Positions 16,770-24,142 are shown, counted from the stretch's first letter. The stretch: DNA of 45,342 nucleotides from Oscillospiraceae bacterium (GCA_015064885.1 SVRJ01000015.1:1-45342), one strand, 5' to 3'. Program-made: numbers and translations. Notes: generated from the letters alone by a model not told the origin.

Positions 16770-17558
16770 TTACTCCTTTCTGAAAACATCTAACATATGC
16801 GCTGTTGCGCCAACCATATCTTTGCGTTCACAAATGCAAAGGTGGTACTTCATATATAGCTGAAAAGTCTGATCATCCATTTCATCGACCGCGCTACCAA
16901 TAAAGCGTGTCAGCATATCCGTTCCCACATAGTGTAATCTTTCGGTTTTGAAGTGGCTCATCAGCTCGTTTACATCTTCCTGTCGATAAAGTGCAAATAC
17001 TTCTTTGGGAGTCGAGCTGAGCTTGAAGGTTTCAAAATTGATCAGATCATTATGCTCACCTGTTTTGAAGCCACCGCGCAAAAAGCCAAAGTGATATGCT
17101 GTAATATCGTTGTTGCAATAAGCAGCAAATACAATGCCGCCCTTCTTGGTTACACGAATTGCCTCGCTCATAGCCGCAAGTTTATCCTCATCGGTATAAA
17201 GGTGATACATAGGTCCCAATAACAAAGTGATGTCGTACTGCTCAGAAGGAATATTCTGAAGATCTACTGCATCGCCTTGTTGAACGGTGATGTTTTCTCC
17301 ATCTTTCGTGTTAGACTTGAACACCTCAATGTTACACTCCATCAGCTCCACAGCGTCCACGTCATATCCATTTTGAGCAAAATAGTGCGAATATCGTCCG
17401 GTGCCTGCCCCGATCTCAAGGATGCGCATACCGGGTTTCAGATACTTATCAACATAATGAATTGTAGTCAGAAATTCCACCATGCCACGCTTGGATATCA
17501 GCCGGGCATCTTCATTGTGAGTAGTGTAATAGTTTGTGAGTGCTTCTATTCTTTCCAT
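16770..17558 (-). CDS. Class I SAM-dependent methyltransferase (first tandem copy)
   Basis: A 262-residue methyltransferase of the same subfamily as its neighbour. It has motif I ILEIGAGTGRYS, the acidic end of strand 2 in VDAVELME, LLLGPMYHLYTDEDK and a C-terminal domain with MKYHLCICERKDMVG. The target is not predictable from the sequence. The ribosome site GGAGG (17570-17566) comes immediately after the T-run of an intrinsic terminator (17571-17618). That terminator lies between a consensus promoter at 17813-17841 and this gene, so expression probably depends on read-through controlled in the leader. It is the first structural gene of the three-gene operon. Confidence 0.87.
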   Translation of the reverse strand: MERIEALTNYYTTHNEDARLISKRGMVEFLTTIHYVDKYLKPGMRILEIGAGTGRYSHYFAQNGYDVDAVELMECNIEVFKSNTKDGENITVQQGDAVDLQNIPSEQYDITLLLGPMYHLYTDEDKLAAMSEAIRVTKKGGIVFAAYCNNDITAYHFGFLRGGFKTGEHNDLINFETFKLSSTPKEVFALYRQEDVNELMSHFKTERLHYVGTDMLTRFIGSAVDEMDDQTFQLYMKYHLCICERKDMVGATAHMLDVFRKE

Positions 17559-17570
17559 GATTTAACCTCC

Positions 17571-17618
17571 AAGAAAATAAAAAACGGTGCAAATCGAAAT
17601 CTCCTTCGACTTGCACCG
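17571..17618 (-). terminator. Attenuator-type intrinsic terminator in the methyltransferase leader
   Basis: On the minus strand a 14-bp stem (one G-T pair), CGGTGCAAGTCGAA / TTTCGATTTGCACCG, around a GGAGA loop (17618-17585), followed by TTTTTTATTTTCTT. It lies downstream of the operon's promoter and just before the ribosome site of the first methyltransferase gene. It would stop transcription unless an alternative fold forms. Confidence 0.85.
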
Positions 17619-17671
17619 CCATAATTCCAATATCCAATAAAGCTATACTTTCTCTATACGTTTTAATATAG

Positions 17672-17782
17672 TTATACTGAAATTTGAATACGACAATACA
17701 AGCCCGAGCGATACCAATAGATAGCATCCACGTCGTGCGTAGGGACAGTATTGAGATCAAGAGCAAAATTATAAACTGCCAT
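17672..17782 (-). CDS. Putative 36-residue regulatory leader peptide
   Basis: A short ORF beginning about 24 nt after the predicted transcription start, with its own ribosome site (GAAAGGATAACGGCA). The peptide starts MAVYNFALDLNTVPTHDVDA, continues IYWYRSGLYCRIQISV and stops with TAA. It is followed after ~54 nt by a strong terminator and then the methyltransferase genes. It has no run of one amino-acid codon, unlike biosynthetic leaders, although IYWYRSGLYC is aromatic-rich. By analogy with known ribosome-mediated attenuators of resistance genes, stalling in this ORF could free the downstream genes. That role is inferred, and the pairing partner for an antiterminator was not found by eye. 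Confidence 0.6.
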   Translation of the reverse strand: MAVYNFALDLNTVPTHDVDAIYWYRSGLYCRIQISV

Positions 17783-17812
17783 TGCCGTTATCCTTTCAGA
17801 AAATTTTCACAT

Positions 17813-17841
17813 ATTATATCACACTTTTTCCCTCTTGTCAA
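17813..17841 (-). promoter_or_regulatory. Consensus SigA promoter of the leader-methyltransferase operon
   Basis: Minus strand TTGACA (17841-17836), 17-bp spacer, TATAAT (17818-17813). Both hexamers are perfect, so transcription should start at a high constitutive rate and control must lie downstream. Confidence 0.88.
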
Positions 17842-17871
17842 TAGTTTTTTATGATTTTTTTCTATTCGGGA

Positions 17872-17908
17872 TAAAAAACAAAAGGGCAGGAAGTGTATCC
17901 TGCCCTTT
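17872..17908 (-). terminator. Terminator of the sugar-acid operon
   Basis: AAAGGGCAGGA (17881-17891) / TCCTGCCCTTT (17898-17908). On the minus strand it is followed by TGTTTTTTAT. It closes the operon ending with the Gfo/Idh gene, before the promoter at 17813-17841. Confidence 0.85.
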
Positions 17909-17920
17909 ATTTGTCTGTTA

Positions 17921-19108
17921 TCAGTTATTATAAGTATTTTCCGTATCGGCAACCGCATCAACAACGTTATCCTTTGACTCGGATGCTTCTATCTTTTCAC
18001 AGAGTCTGTCATAGAATTCCTTTTCGTCAAAAGGAAGCTCTACCGCCTCGCGTCTCCATGATGAAAGATGCATTGCATTCGATATAGTAAGTCCGTTGAT
18101 TCCCTCTCTTCCGTCTGCGACGAGTGGCTCCCCGCGGAGAATATTAGCGGCAAACGCATTGAGTACGCCTACGTGCTGAGTGTTTTCACCCTCGCACACT
18201 ATCTCTTCCTTCTTATGTGCGGGAGAACCGAATACTTTCTTGTTGGTCTTTGTAAATTCGGGCTCGGACACTTCGAGCTTATCGAGGGTGAGTGTTTTTG
18301 AGTCGCATACAAGAGTTCCGCCGTCCATAACTATCTCAAAGCGATTTGTTCCGGGAGCATCACCCGTTGTGGTAATAAAGGTACCTGTTGCTCCGTTGGG
18401 ATATTCAACGTATGCGGTAACGTCGTCCTCTACCTCTATGTTGTGCCATTTTCCGTAGTGGAGCTTTGCATCTATAAGGCTAGGCATTCCGCATATCCAC
18501 TGCCAGAGATCAAGGTTGTGGGGGCACTGATTGAGAAGGACTCCGCCTCCCTCGCCCTTCCACGTTGCGCGCCAGTCGCCCGAATCGTAATAAGCCTGAG
18601 GACGGTACCAGTTGGTGATTATCCAGGAGGTACGTCTGATGCGCCCGAGCTCTCCGCTTGAAACTATCTCCTTCATCTTCTTATAGACGGGATTTGTTCT
18701 CTGATTGAACATCATAGCAAAGGTCAGGTCTTTATGCTTGTCTGCTGCGGCTATCATTTCTTTTACTGCGAGCGTATAAACGCCTGCGGGCTTTTCGCAA
18801 AGAACATGGATGCCGTATTCGAAGGCGAGTATTGCAAGTGTGGGGTGATCATAGTGAGGAACCGCAACGATAACAGAATCGATAAGTCCGCTCTTGTACA
18901 TATCCTCCGCGCAAAGGAAGGCTGTGGGTCTTGAGCAATGCGGTTTTTCAAGCTTGTCATACGTTTCAAGAACCTTGTCTATTCTATCCTGCTTAAGATC
19001 GCATATAGCCGCTACGTCTACCTCAGGGCACTTTCCCTCAAAAATATTCGACGCATGCTTTGAACCCATATTGCCGAGTCCTATAATACCGAGCTTTATT
19101 CTTTTCAT
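17921..19108 (-). CDS. Gfo/Idh/MocA-family NAD(P)-dependent oxidoreductase
   Basis: A 395-residue sugar or cyclitol oxidoreductase. The N-terminal Rossmann domain has IKLGIIGLGNMGSKHA (dinucleotide loop). The catalytic-lysine signature LCEKPAG is at about residues 95-101. The C-terminal alpha/beta domain carries GGGVLLNQCPHNLDLWQW, with the H/D pair typical of the family. The substrate is unknown; close neighbours (two TIM-barrel isomerases and an SDR) point to a sugar or sugar-acid pathway. The start at 19108 (MKRIKLG) is preferred over upstream in-frame ATGs, which are too near the ribosome site AAGGAG or overlap the previous gene. It is the last gene of the operon, 17 bp after the isomerase stop. 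Confidence 0.88.
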   Translation of the reverse strand: MKRIKLGIIGLGNMGSKHASNIFEGKCPEVDVAAICDLKQDRIDKVLETYDKLEKPHCSRPTAFLCAEDMYKSGLIDSVIVAVPHYDHPTLAILAFEYGIHVLCEKPAGVYTLAVKEMIAAADKHKDLTFAMMFNQRTNPVYKKMKEIVSSGELGRIRRTSWIITNWYRPQAYYDSGDWRATWKGEGGGVLLNQCPHNLDLWQWICGMPSLIDAKLHYGKWHNIEVEDDVTAYVEYPNGATGTFITTTGDAPGTNRFEIVMDGGTLVCDSKTLTLDKLEVSEPEFTKTNKKVFGSPAHKKEEIVCEGENTQHVGVLNAFAANILRGEPLVADGREGINGLTISNAMHLSSWRREAVELPFDEKEFYDRLCEKIEASESKDNVVDAVADTENTYNN

Positions 19109-19125
19109 AAAAATCATTTCTCCTT

Positions 19126-19899
19126 TCAGCAATATCCGAGCTTGTGCAGATGATCAAACGAGTCCTTAAGGCAATCGAACGGATCGTCACTGTATGAATG
19201 GTCCTGTTCGATAAAAGCGTACTCTGTTCCCTGACTTATCGCATAGTCGCATATCTTTTTGAAATTTATATTTCCCTTTCCTATCGGACACATTCTTACT
19301 GCTCCGTCTTCACCGTTATATACCATATCCTTAAGATGGATACAATTGCATCTGCCGCTGAGCTTCTCCATCCATTCAACAGTATCTCCGCCTCCTGCTA
19401 CTACCCAATAAGAATCAAGTGTAACACCGAATTCTTCGGGGGAGAACTTGCTTACAAGGTACTCAAGGGCGGTAACGTCACCGTACTTTACAAATTCCAT
19501 ATTGTGATTGTGATACATAAACTTCAGTCCCGCTTCGTGTATCTTCTTTACCGCGGGTGTTACCTCGGCGACAAAAGCGTCTATAGACTCTTTCTTGCAT
19601 CCGCCCTTTTTAAAGCCCGGCATAGAGCCGAGACCGACATACTCAACTCCTATCTCCTTATGAAGCTTAATCGTGTTTTCGGTATCGTTTATGATCCTGT
19701 CATATGAAAAATGTGTAAGAGGAGCGGTAAGGCCGTTTTCCTTAAGCATGGGGATCATTTCTTCCGCGGTATAGTCGCATACTCCCGAAAGCTGAACCGT
19801 TTTATATCCCATATCCGCCACACGCTTAAGCGTGACCTTGAGATCCTCGATCGTCTTACACGAATTACGCAAATTATAAAGTTGTGCTCCTATCAGCAT
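19126..19899 (-). CDS. Sugar phosphate isomerase/epimerase (xylose-isomerase-like TIM barrel)
   Basis: A 257-residue AP-endonuclease-2/xylose-isomerase-like TIM barrel (IolE/Hyi type). It has VADMGYKTVQLSGV near the N terminus, KFMYHNHNMEF, GVTLDSYWVVAGG, NCIHLKDMVY and YAFIEQDHSYSD. The last three supply the conserved metal-site D/H/E residues. Such proteins isomerise or epimerise ketoses, inosose or hydroxypyruvate; the exact substrate is open. It lies between a second isomerase of the same fold (16 bp upstream) and the Gfo/Idh enzyme. RBS TGGAGGCAAAAAA is strong. Confidence 0.85.
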   Translation of the reverse strand: MLIGAQLYNLRNSCKTIEDLKVTLKRVADMGYKTVQLSGVCDYTAEEMIPMLKENGLTAPLTHFSYDRIINDTENTIKLHKEIGVEYVGLGSMPGFKKGGCKKESIDAFVAEVTPAVKKIHEAGLKFMYHNHNMEFVKYGDVTALEYLVSKFSPEEFGVTLDSYWVVAGGGDTVEWMEKLSGRCNCIHLKDMVYNGEDGAVRMCPIGKGNINFKKICDYAISQGTEYAFIEQDHSYSDDPFDCLKDSFDHLHKLGYC

Positions 19900-19915
19900 T
19901 TTTTTGCCTCCATCA

Positions 19916-20743
19916 TTAAATAATAAGTTTCTTTGCCGTACTTACAGCGTAGTCAAAAGCCTCGTCAGAGGAAGAAAAACTCATACCACCTACAGCACCT
20001 TCGTCCCCCTCCGCTTCAAGCGCGGAAAGTCCTACAAAGGATTTAAGGTGCGGCTCAACCGTAATCACACCGCCGCCCTTCTTTACAAATTCATCGAAAA
20101 CGTACTTTACGTTTCCGTCTCCGACTCCGCACGGAACGACTCTCTTTCCGTTTGCATCCTTCGCGTGAAGATACTTGACATAAGAGGATATAGCGTTCCA
20201 CGCGTCTTTGGTATCGCTTTCACACTGAACGAAGTTAGCGGGATCGAACACCGCCGGAAGGTTCGGAAGCGCCTTGTGAAGCATAAGGCACTTTTCATAC
20301 GTATCACCGAATATGCCCTTTTCATTTTCATGGCAAAGATCTACTCCGCTGCCCTTTGCTATATCAAGGAAAGCTCCGAGTCTGTCTACGACCTCGTTTA
20401 TATCCGCTTCGGTCGTTTTATAAAAACTGAAGATCCTCATATTTTCTGCTTCGAGCACGTTTGCTGTTTCAAGGGTCTTCTTAAAACGCTCTGTTTCTAT
20501 CGAAAAATCCTCGTGGATGTCACATTTGCCTATGGGAGAACCAATTGACCACACGAAAATTCCGGCGTCAGATAAACGTTTTTTTGTCTCCTTGGTTTCT
20601 TCAAGTGAAAGTGCAGAGATATTTTTGCCGTCAACTCCGCGTATTTCAAGAAGAGAAAGAGAGTTTCTTTGAAGCGCCTTTATCTGAAGCTCGAGAGACG
20701 GGCTTGCCTCATCGGCAAAAGCGCAAAATCTGATATTGCTCAT
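19916..20743 (-). CDS. Sugar phosphate isomerase/epimerase (second TIM-barrel paralogue)
   Basis: A 275-residue TIM-barrel isomerase of the same superfamily as its downstream neighbour but clearly divergent. It has LCHENEKGIFG, AVFDPANFVQ, YLHAKDANGKRVVPCGVGDGNV and VITVEPHL, which provide the E/D/H/E metal-site pattern. The N terminus reads FCAFADEASPSLELQI, common in this group (IolE-like). Its start is only 3 bp after the SDR stop, with the ribosome site (GGGGG) inside the end of the SDR gene, so the two are translationally coupled. The substrate is unknown; a uronate or keto-sugar derivative is inferred from context. Confidence 0.84.
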   Translation of the reverse strand: MSNIRFCAFADEASPSLELQIKALQRNSLSLLEIRGVDGKNISALSLEETKETKKRLSDAGIFVWSIGSPIGKCDIHEDFSIETERFKKTLETANVLEAENMRIFSFYKTTEADINEVVDRLGAFLDIAKGSGVDLCHENEKGIFGDTYEKCLMLHKALPNLPAVFDPANFVQCESDTKDAWNAISSYVKYLHAKDANGKRVVPCGVGDGNVKYVFDEFVKKGGGVITVEPHLKSFVGLSALEAEGDEGAVGGMSFSSSDEAFDYAVSTAKKLII

Positions 20744-20746
20744 TAT

Positions 20747-21580
20747 TTATACCCCCGAGTAGGCCGAGAAGCCACCGTCTATAGGAATAACCACGCCGGT
20801 AACGAACGAGCTCATAGAACTGTCCGCCAAGAATTTCAGTGCTCCGAGAAGCTCGTCCGGGTCGCCGAAGCGTCCCATAGGAGTTGCATTGAGTATCTTA
20901 TCTGTACGCGGAGTGGGAGTTCCGTCATCATTGTAAAGGAGAGCGCGATTCTGGTTTGTAACAAAGAATCCCGGAGCTATCGCATTTACTCTGAGCCCTG
21001 TCTTTGCAAAATAGACTGCAAGCCACTGAGTAAAGTTCGAGACCGCGCTTTTTGCAGCTGAATATGCGGGGATCTTGGTAAGAGGGGTAAATGCATTCAT
21101 AGAAGAAATATTTATTATAGACGCGTCGGGGTTACCTATCATTTCGGGCGAGAATACCTGCGAAGGAATCAGTGTACCCACGATGTTGAGGTCAAAAACA
21201 AATCCGAAATCGGATCTGTCTATATTGAAGAAGGTCTTAACGTCTTCCCTGCTCTCATCACCGTCATTATAATATTCGGCATATGCCGTAGCCTTCGGGT
21301 TGTTTCCGCCCGCGCCGTTTATAAGCAACGTACACTTGCCCAGGTCTGCGTTTATCTCTTCTCTGACCGATTCGAGCATAGCCTTATCAAGGACGTTAGC
21401 CTTATACGCTTTTGCAACGCCGCCGAGAGCTACTATCTCATCCGCGCATTTTTTTGCCATATCAAGATTTAGATCGAGAACGGCTACCGAATAGCCTTCC
21501 TTGGCAAGGCACTTTGCAAAAGCGGAGCACAGAACACCGCCTCCACCGGTAACAACGGCAACCTTAGTTTTTTCTTTCAT
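20747..21580 (-). CDS. SDR-family oxidoreductase, D-mannonate oxidoreductase (fructuronate reductase)-like
   Basis: A 277-residue short-chain dehydrogenase. The N-terminal VAVVTGGGGVLCSAFA is the NAD(P) loop. The LINGAGGNNPKAT motif resembles the SDR-type D-mannonate oxidoreductases (YjmF/UxuB-like). The catalytic part is SSMNAFTPLTKIPAYSAAKSAV, with Ser, Tyr and Lys all present. The C terminus GVVIPIDGGFSAYSGV is typical. The likely reaction is fructuronate to mannonate, the step after uronate isomerase, whose damaged gene lies at 2.8-4.2 kb. The start at 21580 follows CAGGAGACGACCCA; an open start at 21616 has no ribosome site. It is the first gene of the operon. A modest promoter, TTGATT-16-TATATT (21623-21596), precedes it. 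Confidence 0.85.
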   Translation of the reverse strand: MKEKTKVAVVTGGGGVLCSAFAKCLAKEGYSVAVLDLNLDMAKKCADEIVALGGVAKAYKANVLDKAMLESVREEINADLGKCTLLINGAGGNNPKATAYAEYYNDGDESREDVKTFFNIDRSDFGFVFDLNIVGTLIPSQVFSPEMIGNPDASIINISSMNAFTPLTKIPAYSAAKSAVSNFTQWLAVYFAKTGLRVNAIAPGFFVTNQNRALLYNDDGTPTPRTDKILNATPMGRFGDPDELLGALKFLADSSMSSFVTGVVIPIDGGFSAYSGV

Positions 21581-21692
21581 TGGGTCGTCTCCTGTAATAT
21601 AATATTTATTGCGCAAAAATCAACAAAGATCCTGCGTTATTAACATTTTAATTGTATAAGCATCCGAAAAGCTTTAAAGTTTCGGAAAATTG

Positions 21693-21721
21693 TTGAAAAA
21701 AGAATGAAAAAGTATTATAAT
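21693..21721 (+). promoter_or_regulatory. SigA promoter of the PHP-domain gene
   Basis: TTGAAA (21693-21698), 17-bp spacer, TATAAT (21716-21721), about 33 bp upstream of the ATG. Confidence 0.75.
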
Positions 21722-21754
21722 ATATATAATAAGATTTTTTGAGGAAGGACATTC

Positions 21755-22441
21755 ATGATGTTTAAAACAGAGCTTCATCTCCACAGCGCAGAAGTAAGCG
21801 ACTGTGCGCGTGTTTTTTCAAAAGATATAGCGGATACGTATGCTGCACACGGATACTCAACGGTCGTTATAACAAACCATATGTCACAGTATACGTTCAG
21901 CTCCAAGCGCAATGGGGCGCGTGAGAATATGACGTGGGAGGAAAAGGTTGATTTTTATCTTAACGGATATTACAGTCTCAAGGAAGCTGCAAACGGCAGA
22001 TTCAACGTTCTTCTCGGCATGGAGCTCAGGTTCTATGACTCTGCAAACGACTACCTTATATATGGTGTTACCGAGGATTTTCTCCGCTCAAACGGAGATC
22101 TGATGCAACTGAAAAATGTAAAAGGACTCAGGCCTTTGATCGATGAAAACCGACTTCTCCTTTATCAAGCGCACCCGTTCAGAAACGGTATGCAGGTAAC
22201 AAATCCCGCATATCTCGATGGAATAGAGGTATTTAACGGTCACCTTGACCATGATTCCAGAAACGACGTCGCTGAAATATGGGCAGACAAATTCGATCTT
22301 AAAAGGACGAGCGGCTCCGATTATCACTACCCTGCTCAAACCCCCAACGCCGGTATACTCACAGACTTTGAGATCAAGGATAATAAAACTCTTGTTTCCA
22401 CACTTAAAAGCGGTCAATTTACGCTTTTAAAAGGACAATAA
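21755..22441 (+). CDS. PHP-domain protein (metal-dependent phosphoesterase-like)
   Basis: A 228-residue PHP-superfamily protein. The first metal motif is TELHLHS (residues 5-11), followed by VVITNH, LGMELRFYD, LLYQAHPFR and SGSDYHYP. These supply the H/D/E ligands of the trinuclear metal site seen in histidinol-phosphate phosphatase and polymerase-associated PHP domains. The length suits a stand-alone PHP phosphoesterase. The substrate is unknown; its position opposite the sugar-acid operon suggests a phosphorylated small molecule. Two adjacent ATGs (21755 and 21758) both fit GGAAGGACATTC; the first is given. Confidence 0.85.
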   Translation: MMFKTELHLHSAEVSDCARVFSKDIADTYAAHGYSTVVITNHMSQYTFSSKRNGARENMTWEEKVDFYLNGYYSLKEAANGRFNVLLGMELRFYDSANDYLIYGVTEDFLRSNGDLMQLKNVKGLRPLIDENRLLLYQAHPFRNGMQVTNPAYLDGIEVFNGHLDHDSRNDVAEIWADKFDLKRTSGSDYHYPAQTPNAGILTDFEIKDNKTLVSTLKSGQFTLLKGQ

Positions 22442-22463
22442 TCCATAAATTCATTTAATTCTA

Positions 22464-22492
22464 TTGACAAAAAGGCAAATCTGTGTTATAAT
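22464..22492 (+). promoter_or_regulatory. Consensus SigA promoter of the ThuA-like gene
   Basis: TTGACA (22464-22469), 17-bp spacer, TATAAT (22487-22492). It lies between the PHP and ThuA genes and shows that the ThuA gene starts at 22521, not at the open ATG that overlaps the -35. Confidence 0.88.
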
Positions 22493-22520
22493 GAACTTAA
22501 TTAACAGGAGGTACTTTACT

Positions 22521-23258
22521 ATGATAAAAGTTACTATATGGAATGAATTCAGACACGAAAAAACCAAAGAACACGTAAAAGCTATATATCCGAACGGTCT
22601 TCATGCCGTTATTGCGGATTTTCTCGGCAAAAACGAAGATATATCCGTAAGACTTGCAGCTCTTGACGATGAGTATCAGGGCCTTCCCGACGATGTTCTC
22701 GAAGATACCGACGTACTTATCTGGTGGGGGCACATGGCTCACAAAGAGGTCGACGACGAGCTCGTAAAGAAGATTCAACAGAGAGTCTACCTCGGAAAAA
22801 TGGGACTTATCGCACTTCACTCGGGACATCACTCAAAGGTATTCAAGGCGGTTATCGGAACAAACGGAAATCTCCAGTGGGGCCGTGAGCAGAAGGAAAT
22901 TATCTGGAACGTAAATCCCGGTCACCCCATCTGTGCGGGAATTCCCGACCATTTTCTTATAGAGTCTGAGGAAGTTTATTCCGAGCCCTTCTTCATCCCC
23001 GAGCCTGATGCTCTTCTCTTCATCGGTTGGTTTGAAGATGGAAACGTATTCAGAAGCGGTGCATGCTTTAACAGAGGTGCGGGAAAGGTATTCTATTTCC
23101 AGCCCGGTCATGAAAGCTGCCGTTCCTTCTACAATCCTTACGTTCAGAAGATAATTACAAACGGTGTTTACTGGGCAGCTCCCAATAATCTCGGATTTGA
23201 CATAGAAGACAAATGTCCTCATATGCTTTCTCCTACCAAGGATGAATTCAACGCATAA
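22521..23258 (+). CDS. ThuA-domain protein (trehalose-utilisation-like)
   Basis: A 245-residue member of the ThuA family (class I glutamine amidotransferase-like fold). It has VTIWNEFRHEK at the N terminus, DVLIWWGHMAHKEVDD, MGLIALHSGHHSKVF, NPGHPICAGIPDHF and VFYFQPGHE. ThuA proteins occur in sugar-utilisation clusters with Gfo/Idh/MocA oxidoreductases and xylose-isomerase-like enzymes. Exactly that set is on the opposite strand here, so a role in the same carbohydrate pathway is likely although the reaction is not settled. The start is fixed by AACAGGAGGTACTTTACT and a promoter at 22464-22492. A terminator follows at 23276. Confidence 0.88.
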   Translation: MIKVTIWNEFRHEKTKEHVKAIYPNGLHAVIADFLGKNEDISVRLAALDDEYQGLPDDVLEDTDVLIWWGHMAHKEVDDELVKKIQQRVYLGKMGLIALHSGHHSKVFKAVIGTNGNLQWGREQKEIIWNVNPGHPICAGIPDHFLIESEEVYSEPFFIPEPDALLFIGWFEDGNVFRSGACFNRGAGKVFYFQPGHESCRSFYNPYVQKIITNGVYWAAPNNLGFDIEDKCPHMLSPTKDEFNA

Positions 23259-23275
23259 AGATCATATTTAAAGGA

Positions 23276-23310
23276 AAAGGCGTTGCACTCTGCAACGCCT
23301 TTATTATAGC
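23276..23310 (+). terminator. Terminator of the ThuA-like gene
   Basis: AAAGGCGTTGCA (23276-23287) / TGCAACGCCTTT (23291-23302) with a CTC loop and ATTATAG after it. Confidence 0.85.
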
Positions 23311-23359
23311 ACATTTTTTTTGGATTGTCAACCTTTAAAGCAGAATTATACTGATTTTT

Positions 23360-24049
23360 TTAGTTAGCCGTCCGACCCTCAAGTATCTCAAAGAGGTCTT
23401 TAAAGTATTCGTCAACCTCCTCCTTGTTTTCTCTGTAAAAATCGGGCTCGTGCTCTTCAAAGAATTCAACGTAATATCCGGGCTCGGACATTGCTCTGAA
23501 AAGGTCGTTATAATAATCGGGTCTGAGGCTGTACTCTACCGCAGCAAAGGCAAATACAGATATCATAACAACAAGGATAAGTATCGATATTACAAGGCCT
23601 GTTATAGCCATTCCCGTAAATCTTCCCATTTTCTGCTTTGATATGAAGGCAAGCACAATAGCTGCTATCTCACAAGCAAATACCAATGCCAAAAACACTC
23701 CCGCCAAAGGCAAGCAGCAACAACAGCACAGCAAAAGCAGAACAAACGACAAAGCGCAGCAAACCGAAATAACACCAAAGGTGTCCTCCTGCTTTTTCGG
23801 AGGATGACCGTTAGTTTGTCCGTACACAGGCTGCGACGTTGCGGGTCGCTGAGTATAATAATATATATTCTGACCTTCATCGCCGTTCGCAGATCTGTTT
23901 AAATTTTCTGCGTTATAGCTTTGATAGCTTTGATAGATCGGAGTTGACGCAGCGGTATTTTGTTCGTTATCCGCTTTTTGTTCTATTGTCTTTTCGGATA
24001 CGTCCTCGGTTTTATTTTCATTTTGATCATTTCTGTTATATTCGTCCAT
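23360..24049 (-). CDS. DUF4190-like membrane protein with cysteine-rich TM segment
   Basis: A 229-residue protein with a hydrophilic N-terminal half rich in N, E, Q, S and T (to ~90), then two or three TM helices. The first hydrophobic stretch is VISVCCALSFVLLLLCCCCCLPLAG, with seven cysteines, and the second is MAITGLVISILILVVMISVFAF. The region between (LAFISKQKMGRFTGMAITG) resembles the DUF4190 pattern. The C-terminal ~45 residues are acidic (EEHEPDFYRENKEEVDEYF). The function is unknown. The start at 24049 follows TTGGAGGTGCATCAT; the longer start at 24103 lies on the -35 of its promoter. Confidence 0.75.
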   Translation of the reverse strand: MDEYNRNDQNENKTEDVSEKTIEQKADNEQNTAASTPIYQSYQSYNAENLNRSANGDEGQNIYYYTQRPATSQPVYGQTNGHPPKKQEDTFGVISVCCALSFVLLLLCCCCCLPLAGVFLALVFACEIAAIVLAFISKQKMGRFTGMAITGLVISILILVVMISVFAFAAVEYSLRPDYYNDLFRAMSEPGYYVEFFEEHEPDFYRENKEEVDEYFKDLFEILEGRTAN

Positions 24050-24074
24050 ATGATGCACCTCCAATAGTAGTTGT

Positions 24075-24103
24075 ATTATAACATATACTGTTCTTAAAAT
24101 CAA
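24075..24103 (-). promoter_or_regulatory. SigA promoter of the Cys-rich membrane protein
   Basis: Minus strand TTGATT (24103-24098), 17-bp spacer, TATAAT (24080-24075). Confidence 0.75.
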
Positions 24104-24142
24104 TAGTTTTTAGATAATAAACTATTAATTTAAAAATTTACG

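Noticed and set aside
17512-17766. 84-codon minus-strand frame in the methyltransferase leader
   Set aside because: Its start has no ribosome site and it overlaps the better-supported 36-codon leader ORF and the methyltransferase start; only its internal ATG at 17622 is kept as a possible control element.
22464-22520. Longer start for the ThuA-like protein
   Set aside because: The ATG sits on the -35 box of a consensus promoter; AGGAGG precedes the ATG at 22521.
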